Below are positions 27,827 through 37,703 of a stretch of 64,000 bases of DNA, one piece after another. The DNA lies in NCBI RefSeq assembly GCF_014197055.1, contig NZ_JACIEW010000004.1, positions 310,001 to 374,000 on the forward strand, written 5' to 3'. Source of the DNA: Devosia subaequoris (GTDB lineage Bacteria > Pseudomonadota > Alphaproteobacteria > Rhizobiales > Devosiaceae). The notes under the pieces were generated by a model. It saw only the letters and a list, made by a program, of their open reading frames with translations, made no database searches and was not told the DNA's origin. Position 1 is the first letter of the stretch. Every line of letters begins with the position of its first letter. The translations under genes and the position numbers were made by a program.

Positions 27827-28187
27827 GCGGTCCCCGCGAAGAATGCCGGGACCGCATAAACCTTCATTGATGCGATGAAAAGCGCCGCAGGCCCCAGTAT
27901 GTTGCGGCGAGAAACCCTAGAACTCGTTCCAGTCCTCAGCGGCCGCACCCTTTCGCCGCCTTTTGCACCTTGCCCGTCTCAGACGTTGGGTGCCTGCCGC
28001 CCGGCAGCACCACTTCGCATCTCGAACATGCTGTGCGCTATACGAACAAAGTGCGGATTGCGCCGAAAGTTGCACGTCAGGGTGGCTTGAGGGCTTTGAT
28101 TTGGTAACCAATGGGCGCTAAACGTTCGAACCATTCCAAACTGGACGCGGCACCGCGCCCGCATCAGGAAAGGCCCCGGAGCGCCCC
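27827..28187. other. Intergenic region upstream of sdhC
   Basis: A divergent promoter region between nudK and the sdh operon. It holds the palindrome TTGGTAACCAA at 28101. I see no protein gene with family features, though short open frames exist on both strands, and no tRNA. Confidence 0.55.
28101..28111. promoter_or_regulatory. Palindrome TTGGTAACCAA, copy 3
   Basis: Third copy of the palindrome in the window, 76 bases before sdhC and preceded by TTTGAT. It shares 13 bases (TTGGTAACCAATG) with the copy before the pagL pair. Likely a regulator site affecting succinate dehydrogenase expression. Confidence 0.45.
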
Positions 28188-28574
28188 ATGTCGGTCAGAG
28201 CCCGCCCCACTTCTCCGCATCTGCAGATTTACCGCTGGACCGTCACCATGGCGATGTCCATTCTCCACCGCATGACCGGCATCGCCAATTATGCCGGCAT
28301 GGCGTTGCTCGCCGTGTGGTTGCTTGCCGCTGCGCTTGGTCAGGATGCGGTGACGCAGGTCAATTACATCTTTGGCAGCTGGTTCGGTCAGCTGGTGCTG
28401 TTCGGCTTCACCTGGAGCCTAGTGCATCACATGTGCGGGGGACTTCGACACTTCGTGTGGGACACCGCCGCCATGATGGAGCCGGACCAGCGTGAAGCAA
28501 TTGCCTGGGCCACGATCATCGCCTCGGTGATCATCACCCTTCTGATCTGGACCTTGTTTGTGTGGATGGCCTGA
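28188..28574 (+). CDS. sdhC: Succinate dehydrogenase cytochrome b556 subunit
   Basis: SdhC is one of two membrane anchors of respiratory complex II and binds haem b and ubiquinone. The 128-residue protein has the family start RPTSPHLQIYRWTVTMAMSILHRMTGI, whose Ser and Arg line the quinone site, and the haem ligand region SLVHHMCGGLRHFVWD (axial His about residue 84). Three transmembrane helices are visible. It is the first gene of sdhCDA-x-sdhB, one base apart from sdhD. Confidence 0.96.
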   Translation: MSVRARPTSPHLQIYRWTVTMAMSILHRMTGIANYAGMALLAVWLLAAALGQDAVTQVNYIFGSWFGQLVLFGFTWSLVHHMCGGLRHFVWDTAAMMEPDQREAIAWATIIASVIITLLIWTLFVWMA

Positions 28575-28575
28575 C

Positions 28576-28968
28576 ATGCGCGAATCCGTGATCACCACCG
28601 AAACCATTGCCAATCCGAAGTCACGTTATGGCAGTGCAAACGCCTCTACGCGCCATTTCATCACCCAGCGGGTAACGGGCGCCATCAACATTCTGTTTCT
28701 TGCGCTGCTGCTTTTCATCGTGGTGCGCCTGGCCGGGCAGGACCGCGCCGATGTGGTGGGGCTGCTGGGGCGGTGGTGGATCGGCGTGCCCTTTGCCGCT
28801 CTGATCGCCAATGTTGCCATCCACATGCGCAATGGCATGCGCGATACGCTGGAGGATTATCTCGCCGGCTCGATGTATCGCCTGGCCATGCTGCTCAACA
28901 CGCTGTTCTGCCTCGCCGTAGCCCTGCTGGGCGCTGGCGCCGTGCTGAAAATCGTCTTCTGGGGTTGA
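28576..28968 (+). CDS. sdhD: Succinate dehydrogenase membrane anchor subunit
   Basis: The second complex II anchor. The 130-residue product has three hydrophobic helices ([56 protein letters not shown]) and the conserved [13 protein letters not shown] motif containing the haem-ligand histidine and quinone-site residues. It begins one base after the sdhC stop. Confidence 0.95.
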   Translation: MRESVITTETIANPKSRYGSANASTRHFITQRVTGAINILFLALLLFIVVRLAGQDRADVVGLLGRWWIGVPFAALIANVAIHMRNGMRDTLEDYLAGSMYRLAMLLNTLFCLAVALLGAGAVLKIVFWG

Positions 28969-28975
28969 TCGAAAA

Positions 28976-30787
28976 ATGGCTGCATACGAACTGATCGACC
29001 ACGAATTTGACGTTGTGGTGGTAGGGGCCGGTGGCGCCGGGCTGCGCGCGACGCTGGGCATGGCCGAGCAGGGTTTCAATACCGCCTGTATAACCAAGGT
29101 CTTTCCCACCCGTTCGCACACCGTGGCGGCGCAGGGCGGCATTGCCGCTTCGTTGCAGAATATGGGCCCAGATAGCTGGCAGTGGCACATGTACGACACC
29201 GTGAAGGGGTCGGACTGGCTGGGCGACAATGACGCCATGGAATATCTGGCGCGTGAGGCCCCGGCGGCGATCTACGAGCTCGAGCACTATGGTGTGCCGT
29301 TCAGCCGTACCCAAGAGGGCAAGATCTATCAGCGCCCGTTTGGCGGCCATATGACGGAATTTGGCGATGGCCCGCCGGTGCAGCGCACCTGCGCCGCCGC
29401 CGACCGGACGGGCCATGCGATCCTGCACACGCTGTATGGACAGTCATTGCGCAATGACGCGCAGTTCTTCATCGAGTATTTCGCGCTCGACCTGATCATG
29501 GGCGAGAATGGCGAATGCCAGGGCGTCATCGCCTGGAAGCTCGACGATGGCACGCTGCACCGGTTCCGCGCCAAGATGGTGGTACTGGCCACCGGCGGCT
29601 ATGGCCGCTCCTACTTCTCGGCGACCTCGGCCCATACCTGCACCGGCGACGGCAATGGCATGGTGGCCCGCGCCGGCCTGCCATTGCAGGACATGGAATT
29701 CGTACAGTTCCACCCCACCGGCATTTATGGCGCCGGGGTGCTGATTACCGAGGGCGCACGTGGCGAGGGCGGATATCTCACCAATTCGGAAGGCGAGCGC
29801 TTCATGGAGCGCTATGCCCCCAATGCCAAGGATCTGGCGTCGCGCGACGTGGTTTCGCGCTGCATGACGCTGGAAATCCGCGAAGGGCGTGGCGTGGGTC
29901 CGAAGAAAGACCATATCTATCTGCACCTGGATCATCTTGACCCCAAAGTGCTGCATGAGCGCCTGCCGGGGATTACCGAATCGGCAAAGATCTTTGCCGG
30001 GGTGGACCTCACCCGCGAGCCAATCCCGGTGCTGCCGACCGTGCACTACAATATGGGCGGCATTCCCGCGAACTACCATGGCGAGGTGCTCAACCCGACC
30101 GCTGAAGACCCAAACCGCATCGTGCCGGGCCTGATGGCGGTGGGCGAAGCGGCCTGTGCCTCGGTGCATGGTGCCAACCGGCTGGGGTCGAACTCGCTGA
30201 CGGACCTGGTGGTGTTCGGTCGCGCTGCGGCGTTGCGCGCCGGCAAGGTGCTGGACAAGGCCGCGCCGGTGCCGGGCATCAACGCAAGCGAAGACGAAAA
30301 GATTCTGGCGCGCTTCGACCGGTTGCGCCATGCCAATGGGTCTCAGCCGACCGCCAAGCTGCGCGATGAAATGCAGCAGACCATGCAGGCGGATGCCGCC
30401 GTGTTCCGTACCGAGGCTTCCCTCAAGAACGGCGTTAAGGCGATGGGCGAAATCTATTCGCGCATGCCCGACGTCAAGGTGACCGACCGTTCGCTGATCT
30501 GGAATTCGGATCTGGTGGAAACGCTGGAGCTGGAGAACCTGATGACCTGCGCCATGGCTACGGTGGTTTCCGCCGAAGCCCGGCACGAGAGCCGCGGTGC
30601 ACATGCGCATGAGGATTATCCGAACCGCGATGACCAGGAGTGGCGCAAGCATACGCTGGCGACGGTGGATGTCGCCTCGGGCGCGGTGGAACTGAGCTAC
30701 CGTCCGGTGATCGTGGATCCGCTGACACCGCTCGACCAGGGCGGTATCGACCTCAAAAAGATCGCGCCCAAGGCGCGCGTCTATTAG
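28976..30787 (+). CDS. sdhA: Succinate dehydrogenase flavoprotein subunit
   Basis: SdhA oxidises succinate to fumarate with covalently bound FAD. The dinucleotide motif [12 protein letters not shown] is near residues 14-24, the FAD-attachment histidine is His48 in [10 protein letters not shown], and the substrate-site region is [22 protein letters not shown]. The C-terminal domain contains [17 protein letters not shown]. At 603 residues it has the standard alphaproteobacterial length. It starts seven bases after sdhD. Confidence 0.98.
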   Translation: MAAYELIDHEFDVVVVGAGGAGLRATLGMAEQGFNTACITKVFPTRSHTVAAQGGIAASLQNMGPDSWQWHMYDTVKGSDWLGDNDAMEYLAREAPAAIYELEHYGVPFSRTQEGKIYQRPFGGHMTEFGDGPPVQRTCAAADRTGHAILHTLYGQSLRNDAQFFIEYFALDLIMGENGECQGVIAWKLDDGTLHRFRAKMVVLATGGYGRSYFSATSAHTCTGDGNGMVARAGLPLQDMEFVQFHPTGIYGAGVLITEGARGEGGYLTNSEGERFMERYAPNAKDLASRDVVSRCMTLEIREGRGVGPKKDHIYLHLDHLDPKVLHERLPGITESAKIFAGVDLTREPIPVLPTVHYNMGGIPANYHGEVLNPTAEDPNRIVPGLMAVGEAACASVHGANRLGSNSLTDLVVFGRAAALRAGKVLDKAAPVPGINASEDEKILARFDRLRHANGSQPTAKLRDEMQQTMQADAAVFRTEASLKNGVKAMGEIYSRMPDVKVTDRSLIWNSDLVETLELENLMTCAMATVVSAEARHESRGAHAHEDYPNRDDQEWRKHTLATVDVASGAVELSYRPVIVDPLTPLDQGGIDLKKIAPKARVY

Positions 30788-30911
30788 GGGCGGGCGATGT
30801 GCCATCTGTGCGAAGAGCGCAGTTACGACAGTTTTCGGTCGGCGCAATCTGCTCCGGCCGAGCAGGAACAGGGTAGGCGCATGCAGGCCAGCCCAAAAGC
30901 CGGAGCCGACG

Positions 30912-31202
30912 ATGCGAAAGTTTCTCCTGGGATTGAGTCTGGTGGCGTCGAGCACCCTGGCGGTGATGGCGGCTCCGCCCACCGCTGCCCAGAAGGATGA
31001 ATTCTACTCGGTCTGCTTGGGCATTTCGCAGAATACCGAGCTGTGCCGCTGCAAGGCGGATGCGGCCATGACCCTGATCGACGAGCGCTTCATGGGTGTA
31101 GTGATCTCCTCGATGAAGGGCGGTTCGCCCGCTGCCGCCGACTACGATGCCTATAATAGCTATGTCGCCCGGTCGAACCAGGTCTGCAAGCCAAACTACT
31201 GA
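30912..31202 (+). CDS. Small exported four-cysteine protein within the sdh operon
   Basis: A 96-residue product with a clear signal peptide (RKFLLGLSLVASSTLAVMAA) and a mature part containing four cysteines (Cys35, Cys45, Cys47 and Cys92), suggesting two disulphides in the periplasm. I do not recognise the family. It is inserted between sdhA and sdhB in the same orientation with spacings of 124 and 63 bases, so it is probably co-transcribed with complex II. Whether it serves complex II is unknown; it could be a passenger. Confidence 0.7.
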   Translation: MRKFLLGLSLVASSTLAVMAAPPTAAQKDEFYSVCLGISQNTELCRCKADAAMTLIDERFMGVVISSMKGGSPAAADYDAYNSYVARSNQVCKPNY

Positions 31203-31265
31203 GCGGCGACACCAAAATTTGCCTTGGGGTCCGCGACCCCGATGTTGAGAAGGAAAGAGCGAAAA

Positions 31266-32048
31266 ATGGCCGAACTGACTTTGCGCAAGGCCGATCAGCC
31301 GCAAAAGGGCAAAACCTGGCCCAAGCCTGAGGGCGCAACGCGCCTGCGCGAATTCCATGTCTATCGCTATGATCCGGACAAGGCCGACAATCCGCGGATA
31401 GATACCTATTTCGTCGATCTCGACAATTGCGGGCCAATGATCCTGGATGCCCTGCTCTATATCAAGAACAATACCGACCCGACCCTGACGCTGAGGCGCT
31501 CCTGCCGTGAGGGTATTTGCGGGTCCTGCTCGATGAATATCAACGGGCTCAACACGCTGGCTTGCACCAAAGGCATGGATGACAGTTCCGGCCCGATCAA
31601 GATCTACCCGCTACCGCATATGCCGGTGGTCAAGGATCTCGTTCCGGACCTGACCAATTTCTACGCCCAGCACCGGGCCATCGAACCCTGGCTCAAGACC
31701 ACTTCGCCCACACCGGAAAAGGAATGGACGCAGTCGGTCGAAAACCGGGCCAAGCTGGACGGCTTGTATGAATGTATCCTGTGTGCCTGCTGCTCTACCT
31801 CCTGCCCGTCCTATTGGTGGAACGGCGAGAAGTACCTGGGCCCCGCGGCGCTGCTGCAGGCCTATCGCTGGCTGATCGACAGCCGCGACGAAACTCAGCC
31901 CGAGCGCCTCGACAATCTCGAAGACCCGTTCAAGCTCTATCGCTGCCACACCATCATGAACTGTGCCAAGGTCTGCCCCAAGGGGCTCAATCCGGCCAAG
32001 GCCATCGCCCAGATCAAGAAGATGATGGTGGAGCGCAAGGCCGCCTGA
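31266..32048 (+). CDS. sdhB: Succinate dehydrogenase iron-sulfur subunit
   Basis: SdhB carries electrons from FAD to ubiquinone. The [2Fe-2S] ligands are in [13 protein letters not shown] with Cys80, 85, 88 and 100; the [4Fe-4S]/[3Fe-4S] motifs are [17 protein letters not shown] and [17 protein letters not shown]. The product is 260 residues, normal length. The ATG follows GAAGGAAAG and matches family N-termini; an in-frame ATG 14 codons upstream is unlikely. A strong terminator ends the operon. Confidence 0.97.
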   Translation: MAELTLRKADQPQKGKTWPKPEGATRLREFHVYRYDPDKADNPRIDTYFVDLDNCGPMILDALLYIKNNTDPTLTLRRSCREGICGSCSMNINGLNTLACTKGMDDSSGPIKIYPLPHMPVVKDLVPDLTNFYAQHRAIEPWLKTTSPTPEKEWTQSVENRAKLDGLYECILCACCSTSCPSYWWNGEKYLGPAALLQAYRWLIDSRDETQPERLDNLEDPFKLYRCHTIMNCAKVCPKGLNPAKAIAQIKKMMVERKAA

Positions 32049-32070
32049 TCGGTCGATCAGCGCTGACACG

Positions 32071-32104
32071 AAAAACGGCGGGGTCCAGCCCCGCCGTTTT
32101 TTTT
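32071..32104 (+). terminator. Rho-independent terminator of the sdh operon
   Basis: ACGGCGGGG pairs with CCCCGCCGT and is followed by eight T, about 25 bases after the sdhB stop codon. Confidence 0.93.
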
Positions 32105-32120
32105 CAGCACCTTGATCGCC

Positions 32121-33395
32121 TTATCGCAGGGTGATCTTGCCGGCCTCAAACAGAGCCCGGCAATCGTCGGCGTCGCGTTCGCTGTCGCTGTCGAGCAGGG
32201 TTGTCGCCGCGCCCGGACCTTCAAAGCGCGGGTCATCGCAAATGTCGTCATCGGCGTAGGATGAGCTATTGTCGCCAAACACCACGCCGGTGCTGTCATA
32301 GGGGGCGCCGAGCACATAGTCGGGCCGGTAAACCGGCTTGATGGAGACCTCGCCATTGGCCTCCAGCGCCTGGCAGTCGCTGGCATCGGCCATCACATCT
32401 GTGCTGTTGAGCTTCTTGGCCATGCCGGGACCGGTGAAGCGCCAGTCATCGCATTGACCGTCATTGGCCCATTTGGAGGTGTCCGAACCATAGTCGAAGG
32501 CACCGACTGCGCCGGCGGTGGATTTCAGCGTGGCGGTGCCGGCGAGGAACGCCGCGCGGCAATCGCTGGCATCATGCAGGCGGTCGGCATCGATCGGGTC
32601 GGTGACCACGCCAGGGCCGGTGAAGTCGGGATCGTCACATTCCCCATCATTGGCCCAGGTGCCGCTATCATCACCAAAATCGATGCGGGCGGCGATCTGT
32701 TCGAGCATGCTGGCCGGAACTGTGGTGACCGGAGTGGCATCGGGGTCGACCAGCGTGATGGTGCCATCTTCGTAGGCGAGGCGGCAGTCGGAGGCGTCGC
32801 GCAGAATATTGGTGTCCGACAGCTCGCTCGCCATGCCGTCTCCGGCAAAGCGCGGATCGTCACATTCCAGGTCATTGGCCCATTCGGAGGTGTCGTCGCC
32901 GAAGTCGATATCGCCGATCATGGCAGGGTCACCATCGCCGACCAGCGTGATGTTCCCCGCTTCATAGGCTGTGCGGCAGTCGGTGGCGTCGCGCCCGATA
33001 TCAATGTCTTCGAGTTCGACCGCCATCGCCGATCCGGCAAAACGCGGATCGTCGCACTCACCGTCCCGGGCCCAATCGGACGTGTCGTCGCCAAAGTCGA
33101 TGGCGGAGACATCTGCGCTGTCGCCAGTGTCCGGGGTTGCCAGGGTGATGGAGCCGGCGTCGTACAAGGTGCGGCAATCGGTGGCGTCGCGCGCTACGTC
33201 CCGATCTTCAAGTTCGACGGCCATGCCAGTGCCAGCAAATCGGGGATCGTCGCATTCGCCATCATTCGCCCATTCCGAGCTGTCATCTCCGAAGTCGATC
33301 TCGTCGGACGACTGTGCCAGGGCTGGGGCTGAAAGGGCCGCAACCAGGATCAGAACCAGGCTGGACGCGGCCAGCCCCTTGTTGATTGTACACAT
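32121..33395 (-). CDS. Exported six-repeat cysteine protein, function unknown
   Basis: The 424-residue protein has a signal peptide (GLAASSLVLILVAALSAPALAQ) and six tandem repeats of about 53 residues at roughly 33-85, 99-151, 163-215, 238-290, 300-353 and 371-423, joined by variable linkers. Each begins FGDDxSxWAxDxxCDDPRF and ends DAxDCxxxxxAGxITL, with two cysteines about 26 residues apart. The repeats are strongly acidic, with clustered Asp at possible Ca2+ positions. Repeats 1-3 are nearly identical and 4-6 more diverged, so the array grew by recent duplication. I know of no assigned function; a cell-surface binding or matrix protein is a guess. Confidence 0.82.
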   Translation of the reverse strand: MCTINKGLAASSLVLILVAALSAPALAQSSDEIDFGDDSSEWANDGECDDPRFAGTGMAVELEDRDVARDATDCRTLYDAGSITLATPDTGDSADVSAIDFGDDTSDWARDGECDDPRFAGSAMAVELEDIDIGRDATDCRTAYEAGNITLVGDGDPAMIGDIDFGDDTSEWANDLECDDPRFAGDGMASELSDTNILRDASDCRLAYEDGTITLVDPDATPVTTVPASMLEQIAARIDFGDDSGTWANDGECDDPDFTGPGVVTDPIDADRLHDASDCRAAFLAGTATLKSTAGAVGAFDYGSDTSKWANDGQCDDWRFTGPGMAKKLNSTDVMADASDCQALEANGEVSIKPVYRPDYVLGAPYDSTGVVFGDNSSSYADDDICDDPRFEGPGAATTLLDSDSERDADDCRALFEAGKITLR

Positions 33396-33467
33396 TGCTC
33401 GTCTCCCTCAGGGCGTTCTCGTCACCTTTGGGTACATCTTAGCGCGGCTTGGCAGCGGCCAGAAGGG

Positions 33468-34418
33468 CTAAAGCTGGGCCAGCCTGGCGCGGTTGGTCGA
33501 TTCGAGCCGGGCGAATAGCCAGGAACCGGCCAGCACCATGGCGGTGCCCGCCGCGTGAAACAGGGTGAATTGCTCACCCAGGATGAAAACGGCCAGGACG
33601 ATCGTGACGATCGGGCCGAATGAGGCGGTCGAAGAGGTGGCGCGGGCGCCGATGCGGGCAATGCCAGCATTGAGCAGGAAAGACGGCAGAACAGTACCGA
33701 ATATGCCCAGCATGAAACCGAGAAGCCAAACTTCTGCATTGTATTGCAGATAGCTTTGCGCACCATCGACCATGAGGCTTTGCCCAATGGCGAGCAGGGC
33801 TGCTGTCGACATGCCGATGCAGGTAAACAGGGCCGAGCCCAGCACCAGCATTTGCCGCTTGGCTAGGTGCTGGTAGAAAGCGAAGGTGATGGCTGATCCC
33901 AGCACCAGGGCGGTGCCCAAAAACAGACCTTCGGGCCGCACCGTGAGGTTCCAGGCAAAGATCACGAGCAGGCCACCATAGCTCAGGCCCATGGCCGGAA
34001 GCAGATTCCAGCTCATGCGGTCACCGAAGAACAGCACGCCGAACAACAGTACGAAGAACGGATAGGTGAACAGCACCAGTCGTTCATATTGCGCGGTGAC
34101 AAAGGCCTGGCCGGCGAAATCGAGATAGCTCGCGACATAATAGCCCAGTATCCCTACCGCCATGGTGGCCAGAAGGCGTCTGGGCGTGATGAGGCCGCGC
34201 AATTGGGGATTGCGCCGCAGCAGGGAAAGCAGGATCACCAGATAGACGGGCAGCGCCACCAGCATACGCAGGGCCAGTGTCGCTTCGGTGGAGACGCCCT
34301 GCGCAAAGGCGAGCTTGATGAAGATGCCCTTGGTCGAAAACAGGGCTGCACCAGCGAAGGCCAAGCTATAGCCAATAGTGTCGATCGCAGGGGCGGTACG
34401 GGTCGATCCGTCGGGCAT
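33468..34418 (-). CDS. EamA/DMT family transporter
   Basis: A ten-helix drug/metabolite transporter (316 residues) in the inner membrane with two EamA halves. Recognisable segments are GYSLAFAGAALFSTKGIFIKLAFAQG at the N-terminus, SYLDFAGQAFVTAQYERLVLFTYPFFVLLFGVLFFGDRMS in the first half and FGPIVTIVLAVFILGEQFTLFHAAGTAMVLAGSWLF at the end. The substrate is unknown. It follows the repeat protein divergently from nothing and lies downstream of xerC on the same strand. Confidence 0.86.
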   Translation of the reverse strand: MPDGSTRTAPAIDTIGYSLAFAGAALFSTKGIFIKLAFAQGVSTEATLALRMLVALPVYLVILLSLLRRNPQLRGLITPRRLLATMAVGILGYYVASYLDFAGQAFVTAQYERLVLFTYPFFVLLFGVLFFGDRMSWNLLPAMGLSYGGLLVIFAWNLTVRPEGLFLGTALVLGSAITFAFYQHLAKRQMLVLGSALFTCIGMSTAALLAIGQSLMVDGAQSYLQYNAEVWLLGFMLGIFGTVLPSFLLNAGIARIGARATSSTASFGPIVTIVLAVFILGEQFTLFHAAGTAMVLAGSWLFARLESTNRARLAQL

Positions 34419-34499
34419 CGCAGGTTGTCCTTTGATCCAGCTTTAGGCTCAGCGCTTGCGCTTTGAAAGCCGGATCACGGCAAATCCGTCTACCTGGGG

Positions 34500-35438
34500 T
34501 CAGCTGCGCGGATGGGCCTTGGTATAGCTATCGAGCAGACGTTCGGTATCGACGGCGGTGTAGATCTGGGTGGACGAGAGGCTGGCATGACCCAGCAATT
34601 CCTGAATGGCGCGCAAATCTCCACCCTTGCCCAGCAGGTGGGTGGCAAAGGAATGGCGAAGCGCGTGGGGGGTGGCCGAGGGCGGCAGGCCGAGGGCCCC
34701 GCGCAATTGGGCCATGCGCAACTGAATCAGCCGGGGCGAGAGCACGCCGCCGCGCACGCCACGGAACAGAGCATCCTCGGGCCAGAGCTTGAACGGGGTC
34801 AGCGAAAGATAGGTGTCGATGGCCTGCCGGACTGGTGCGATCAGCGGCACCATGCGCACCTTGCCACCCTTGCCGGTGACCCTGAGCGTATCGGCCTCCA
34901 GATCCGCCTTGGTCAGCGCCAGGGCTTCTGAAATACGCAGGCCCGCGCCATAGCACAGCGAAATGACGGCCATATCGCGCGCTGCCACCCAGGGGCGGTC
35001 TTCGATCTCATCGGTGGTGGCAATGGTCTTTTTTGCTTCCACCACGCTCAGGGCCTTGGGCAGGGAGCGCGGGATTTTCGGGGTGCGAATAACATTGAAG
35101 GCGTCAGTGACCAGGGTGCCCTCGCGCTCAAGAAAGCCGAAGAAGCTTTTCAAAGCCGAGAGCACACGCGCCAGCGAGCGCGACCCCAGGCTTTCGCTGC
35201 GGCGTCTGGCCATGAAGGCGCGGATATCGGCGCCACGCAGCTCCTTTAACGATTCAAGTGTCACCGGACCGCCCATATGACCGGAGAGAAAGCCCATGAA
35301 CTGGCCCAGATCGCGCCCATAGGCTTCGAGCGTTTTGGGTGCCAGGCGGCGCACCGAACCCAGTTCGCGCAGCCAGGCGTCGATACGGGCGCGGACAAAT
35401 TCATCAGTGGCAAAGGCGCTATCGGTCATGGAACGCAT
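34500..35438 (-). CDS. xerC: Tyrosine recombinase XerC
   Basis: XerC with XerD resolves chromosome dimers at dif. The catalytic residues are all present: Arg168 in GAGLRISEAL, Lys near 190 in TGKGGKVRMVPL, His258 and Arg261 in HALRHSFATHLL, His284 in LGHASLSSTQIY and nucleophile Tyr293. The N-terminal SAM-like core-binding domain covers residues 12-110. At 312 residues it is a housekeeping recombinase, not an island integrase. An alternative ATG three codons downstream is equally possible. It is divergent from priA, as in other Rhizobiales. Confidence 0.93.
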   Translation of the reverse strand: MRSMTDSAFATDEFVRARIDAWLRELGSVRRLAPKTLEAYGRDLGQFMGFLSGHMGGPVTLESLKELRGADIRAFMARRRSESLGSRSLARVLSALKSFFGFLEREGTLVTDAFNVIRTPKIPRSLPKALSVVEAKKTIATTDEIEDRPWVAARDMAVISLCYGAGLRISEALALTKADLEADTLRVTGKGGKVRMVPLIAPVRQAIDTYLSLTPFKLWPEDALFRGVRGGVLSPRLIQLRMAQLRGALGLPPSATPHALRHSFATHLLGKGGDLRAIQELLGHASLSSTQIYTAVDTERLLDSYTKAHPRS

Positions 35439-35513
35439 CTTGTGGCCCGTTCGGTAAATCCGGTCTTAAGTCCGGGCCTAGCCGAATCGCGGTGCTTTCC
35501 TATCTAAAAGAAC

Positions 35514-37703
35514 ATGCGAACAGAACAGGCACAAATGATCGATCGTCCAGACATTGTCGCAGTGATGGTGGGAGTGGCCGTGGAGGGCCCCTATAGCTAT
35601 CGCGTGCCTGCAGGGATGAGCGTGACGCGCGGCTCCATCGTGGCCGTGCCGCTGGGGCCGCGGCTGATCCTGGGCGTGGTCTGGGGGCCGGCCAAGGACA
35701 TGATTGCCCATAACCGGTTGCGCGAGATTGCCCAGGCCTATGACGTGCCGCCACTGTCCGAAGAACTGCTCAAACTGGTCGAATGGGTGGCGCGCTACAC
35801 GCTGACGGCACCGGGCCAGGTGCTGCGCGGCGTGCTGCGTTCGCCCGAAGCGCTCGATCAGCCCAAGCCGGTGATCGCCTATCGGCGCACCGGGCATGAG
35901 CCGGAAAGGCTGACGCCGGCGCGCCTGCGGGTGCTCGATTGCCTGATGGATGACATGGCCTGGCCCAAGCCGGCGCTGGTCGGGGCCAGCGGGGTGTCCA
36001 GCTCGGTGATCGACGGGCTGGCGCGGGCCGGGGCGGTCGAAAAGATCGAAATGCCGGCTCCCCCGGTGGTGATGCCTCCCAACCCGGACGACAACCCGGC
36101 GCAGCTCAACCCCGAACAGAAACAGGCGCTGGACCAGATCCTGGCGCTCGATGTGAACGCCTTTGGCGTGGCGCTGCTCGATGGGGTGACCGGGGGCGGC
36201 AAAACTGAAGTGTTTTTCGAGGCAGTAGCCGATACGCTCCGTGCGGGGCGGCAGGCGCTGGTGCTTTTGCCCGAGATTGCCCTGACCAATACCTTTATTG
36301 ACCGCTTTACCCGGCGCTTCGGGACGAGGCCGGCGGAGTGGCACTCGGACATGACGCCGGCGCAACGGGCCAAGGTGTGGCGTGGCGTCCTTGAAGGATC
36401 GGTTCGGGCCGTGGTGGGCGCGCGCTCAGCACTGTTCCTGCCGTTTCGGCAACTCGGGCTGATGGTGCTCGATGAAGAGCATGACGGCGCCTACAAGCAA
36501 TCGGACGGCTTTACCTATCATGCGCGCGACATGGCCATTGTGCGCGCCAATCTGGCCCAGGCACGGGTGGTGCTGTCCTCGGCGACGCCATCGGTCGAAT
36601 CACGCAATAATGCCAATCATGGCCGCTATGCCCATGTCACGCTGGAAAGCCGGTTTGCCGAAGCGGCCATGCCTGACGTTACGGCCATCGACATGCGGAC
36701 CGACGGGCCGGAAAAAGGCGAATGGATCGCGCCCGCCCTGGCAAGGGAAGTGTTTGCGGCGCTCGATCGGGGTGAACAGGCGCTATTGTTTCTGAATCGG
36801 CGGGGCTATGCACCACTGACCCTGTGCCGCTCCTGCGGGCATCAATATCAATGCCCGGACTGTTCGAGCTGGATGGTGGAACATCGCTTTCGCGGCGTGT
36901 TGACGTGTCATCATTGCGGGCACGAAATGCGCACGCCAAAAGTGTGCGGGGAATGCGGCGACACCGAGAGCCTGGTGGCAGTGGGGCCGGGTGTGGAACG
37001 GGTCGCCGAGGAAGCGGCGGCGCGTTTTCCCGATGCGCGGCGGGTGCTGCTCTCCACCGATATGGGCAGCCATGCCCAGTTGCGCGAACGCTTTTCGGAA
37101 ATCGAGCGCGGCGAGTTTGATCTGATCATTGGTACCCAGCTGGTTTCGAAGGGGCACCATTTCGAAAAGCTGTCGGTGGTGGGTGTGCTCGATGCCGATC
37201 TGGGGCTGGCGCATGGTGATCCGCGCGCGGCGGAGAAGACGTTTCAGATCTTGACGCAGGTGGCCGGGCGGGCCGGGCGGGCCTCGCGCCATGGTAAGGC
37301 GTTCCTGCAAACCTACCATCCCGACCATCCCGTGATGAAGGCGATGGTTTCGGGGGACCGCGAGGCTTTCTATGCGCAGGAATTGATAGCGCGCGAGGCC
37401 GGCGGCATGCCGCCCTTTGGGCGGTTGGCGGCGCTGATTGTCTCGGCCAATGCGCAGCAGACGGCGATGGGTTTTGCCCGAACCCTGCTTTCGGCAGCGC
37501 CAATGGCCGAGGGAGTACGCCTGTTCGGGCCGGCCGATGCGCCCGTCGCCATGATCCGTGGGCGGCACCGGGTGCGGCTGCTGGCCCAATCGGGCAAGGA
37601 TTTTGACCTCTCGGGTTATGTGCGCTTCTGGCTCAGCAATGCGGACAGGCCGAAGGGGGATTTGAAGGTGCAGGTGGATATCGATCCGATGAGCTTCATG
37701 TAG
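35514..37703 (+). CDS. priA: Primosomal protein N' (replication restart helicase PriA)
   Basis: PriA reloads the replicative helicase at stalled forks. The N-terminal DNA-binding domain contains VEGPYSYRVPAG and the 3' binding pocket. The helicase motif I is GVTGGGKTE near residues 224-232, motif II is DEEHDGAYKQ, and the zinc-binding insertion carries CRSCGHQYQCPDCSS and CHHCGHEMRTPKVCGECGD. Helicase motifs V-VI are GTQLVSKGHHFEKLSVV and QILTQVAGRAGR. At 729 residues it matches the family. One of two close ATGs may be used. Confidence 0.96.
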   Translation: MRTEQAQMIDRPDIVAVMVGVAVEGPYSYRVPAGMSVTRGSIVAVPLGPRLILGVVWGPAKDMIAHNRLREIAQAYDVPPLSEELLKLVEWVARYTLTAPGQVLRGVLRSPEALDQPKPVIAYRRTGHEPERLTPARLRVLDCLMDDMAWPKPALVGASGVSSSVIDGLARAGAVEKIEMPAPPVVMPPNPDDNPAQLNPEQKQALDQILALDVNAFGVALLDGVTGGGKTEVFFEAVADTLRAGRQALVLLPEIALTNTFIDRFTRRFGTRPAEWHSDMTPAQRAKVWRGVLEGSVRAVVGARSALFLPFRQLGLMVLDEEHDGAYKQSDGFTYHARDMAIVRANLAQARVVLSSATPSVESRNNANHGRYAHVTLESRFAEAAMPDVTAIDMRTDGPEKGEWIAPALAREVFAALDRGEQALLFLNRRGYAPLTLCRSCGHQYQCPDCSSWMVEHRFRGVLTCHHCGHEMRTPKVCGECGDTESLVAVGPGVERVAEEAAARFPDARRVLLSTDMGSHAQLRERFSEIERGEFDLIIGTQLVSKGHHFEKLSVVGVLDADLGLAHGDPRAAEKTFQILTQVAGRAGRASRHGKAFLQTYHPDHPVMKAMVSGDREAFYAQELIAREAGGMPPFGRLAALIVSANAQQTAMGFARTLLSAAPMAEGVRLFGPADAPVAMIRGRHRVRLLAQSGKDFDLSGYVRFWLSNADRPKGDLKVQVDIDPMSFM

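Noticed and set aside
27875..28090. Short open frame upstream of sdhC
   Set aside because: No ribosome binding site or similarity; lies in the promoter region.
30797..31000. 67-residue open frame beginning MCHLCEERS between sdhA and the small secreted protein
   Set aside because: It overlaps the better-supported signal-peptide gene at 30912, its second half is a low-complexity out-of-frame read of that gene, and no family was recognised.
34500..35438. xerC as a second mobile-element integrase
   Set aside because: Size, motif set and position beside priA show the chromosomal XerC rather than an island integrase.
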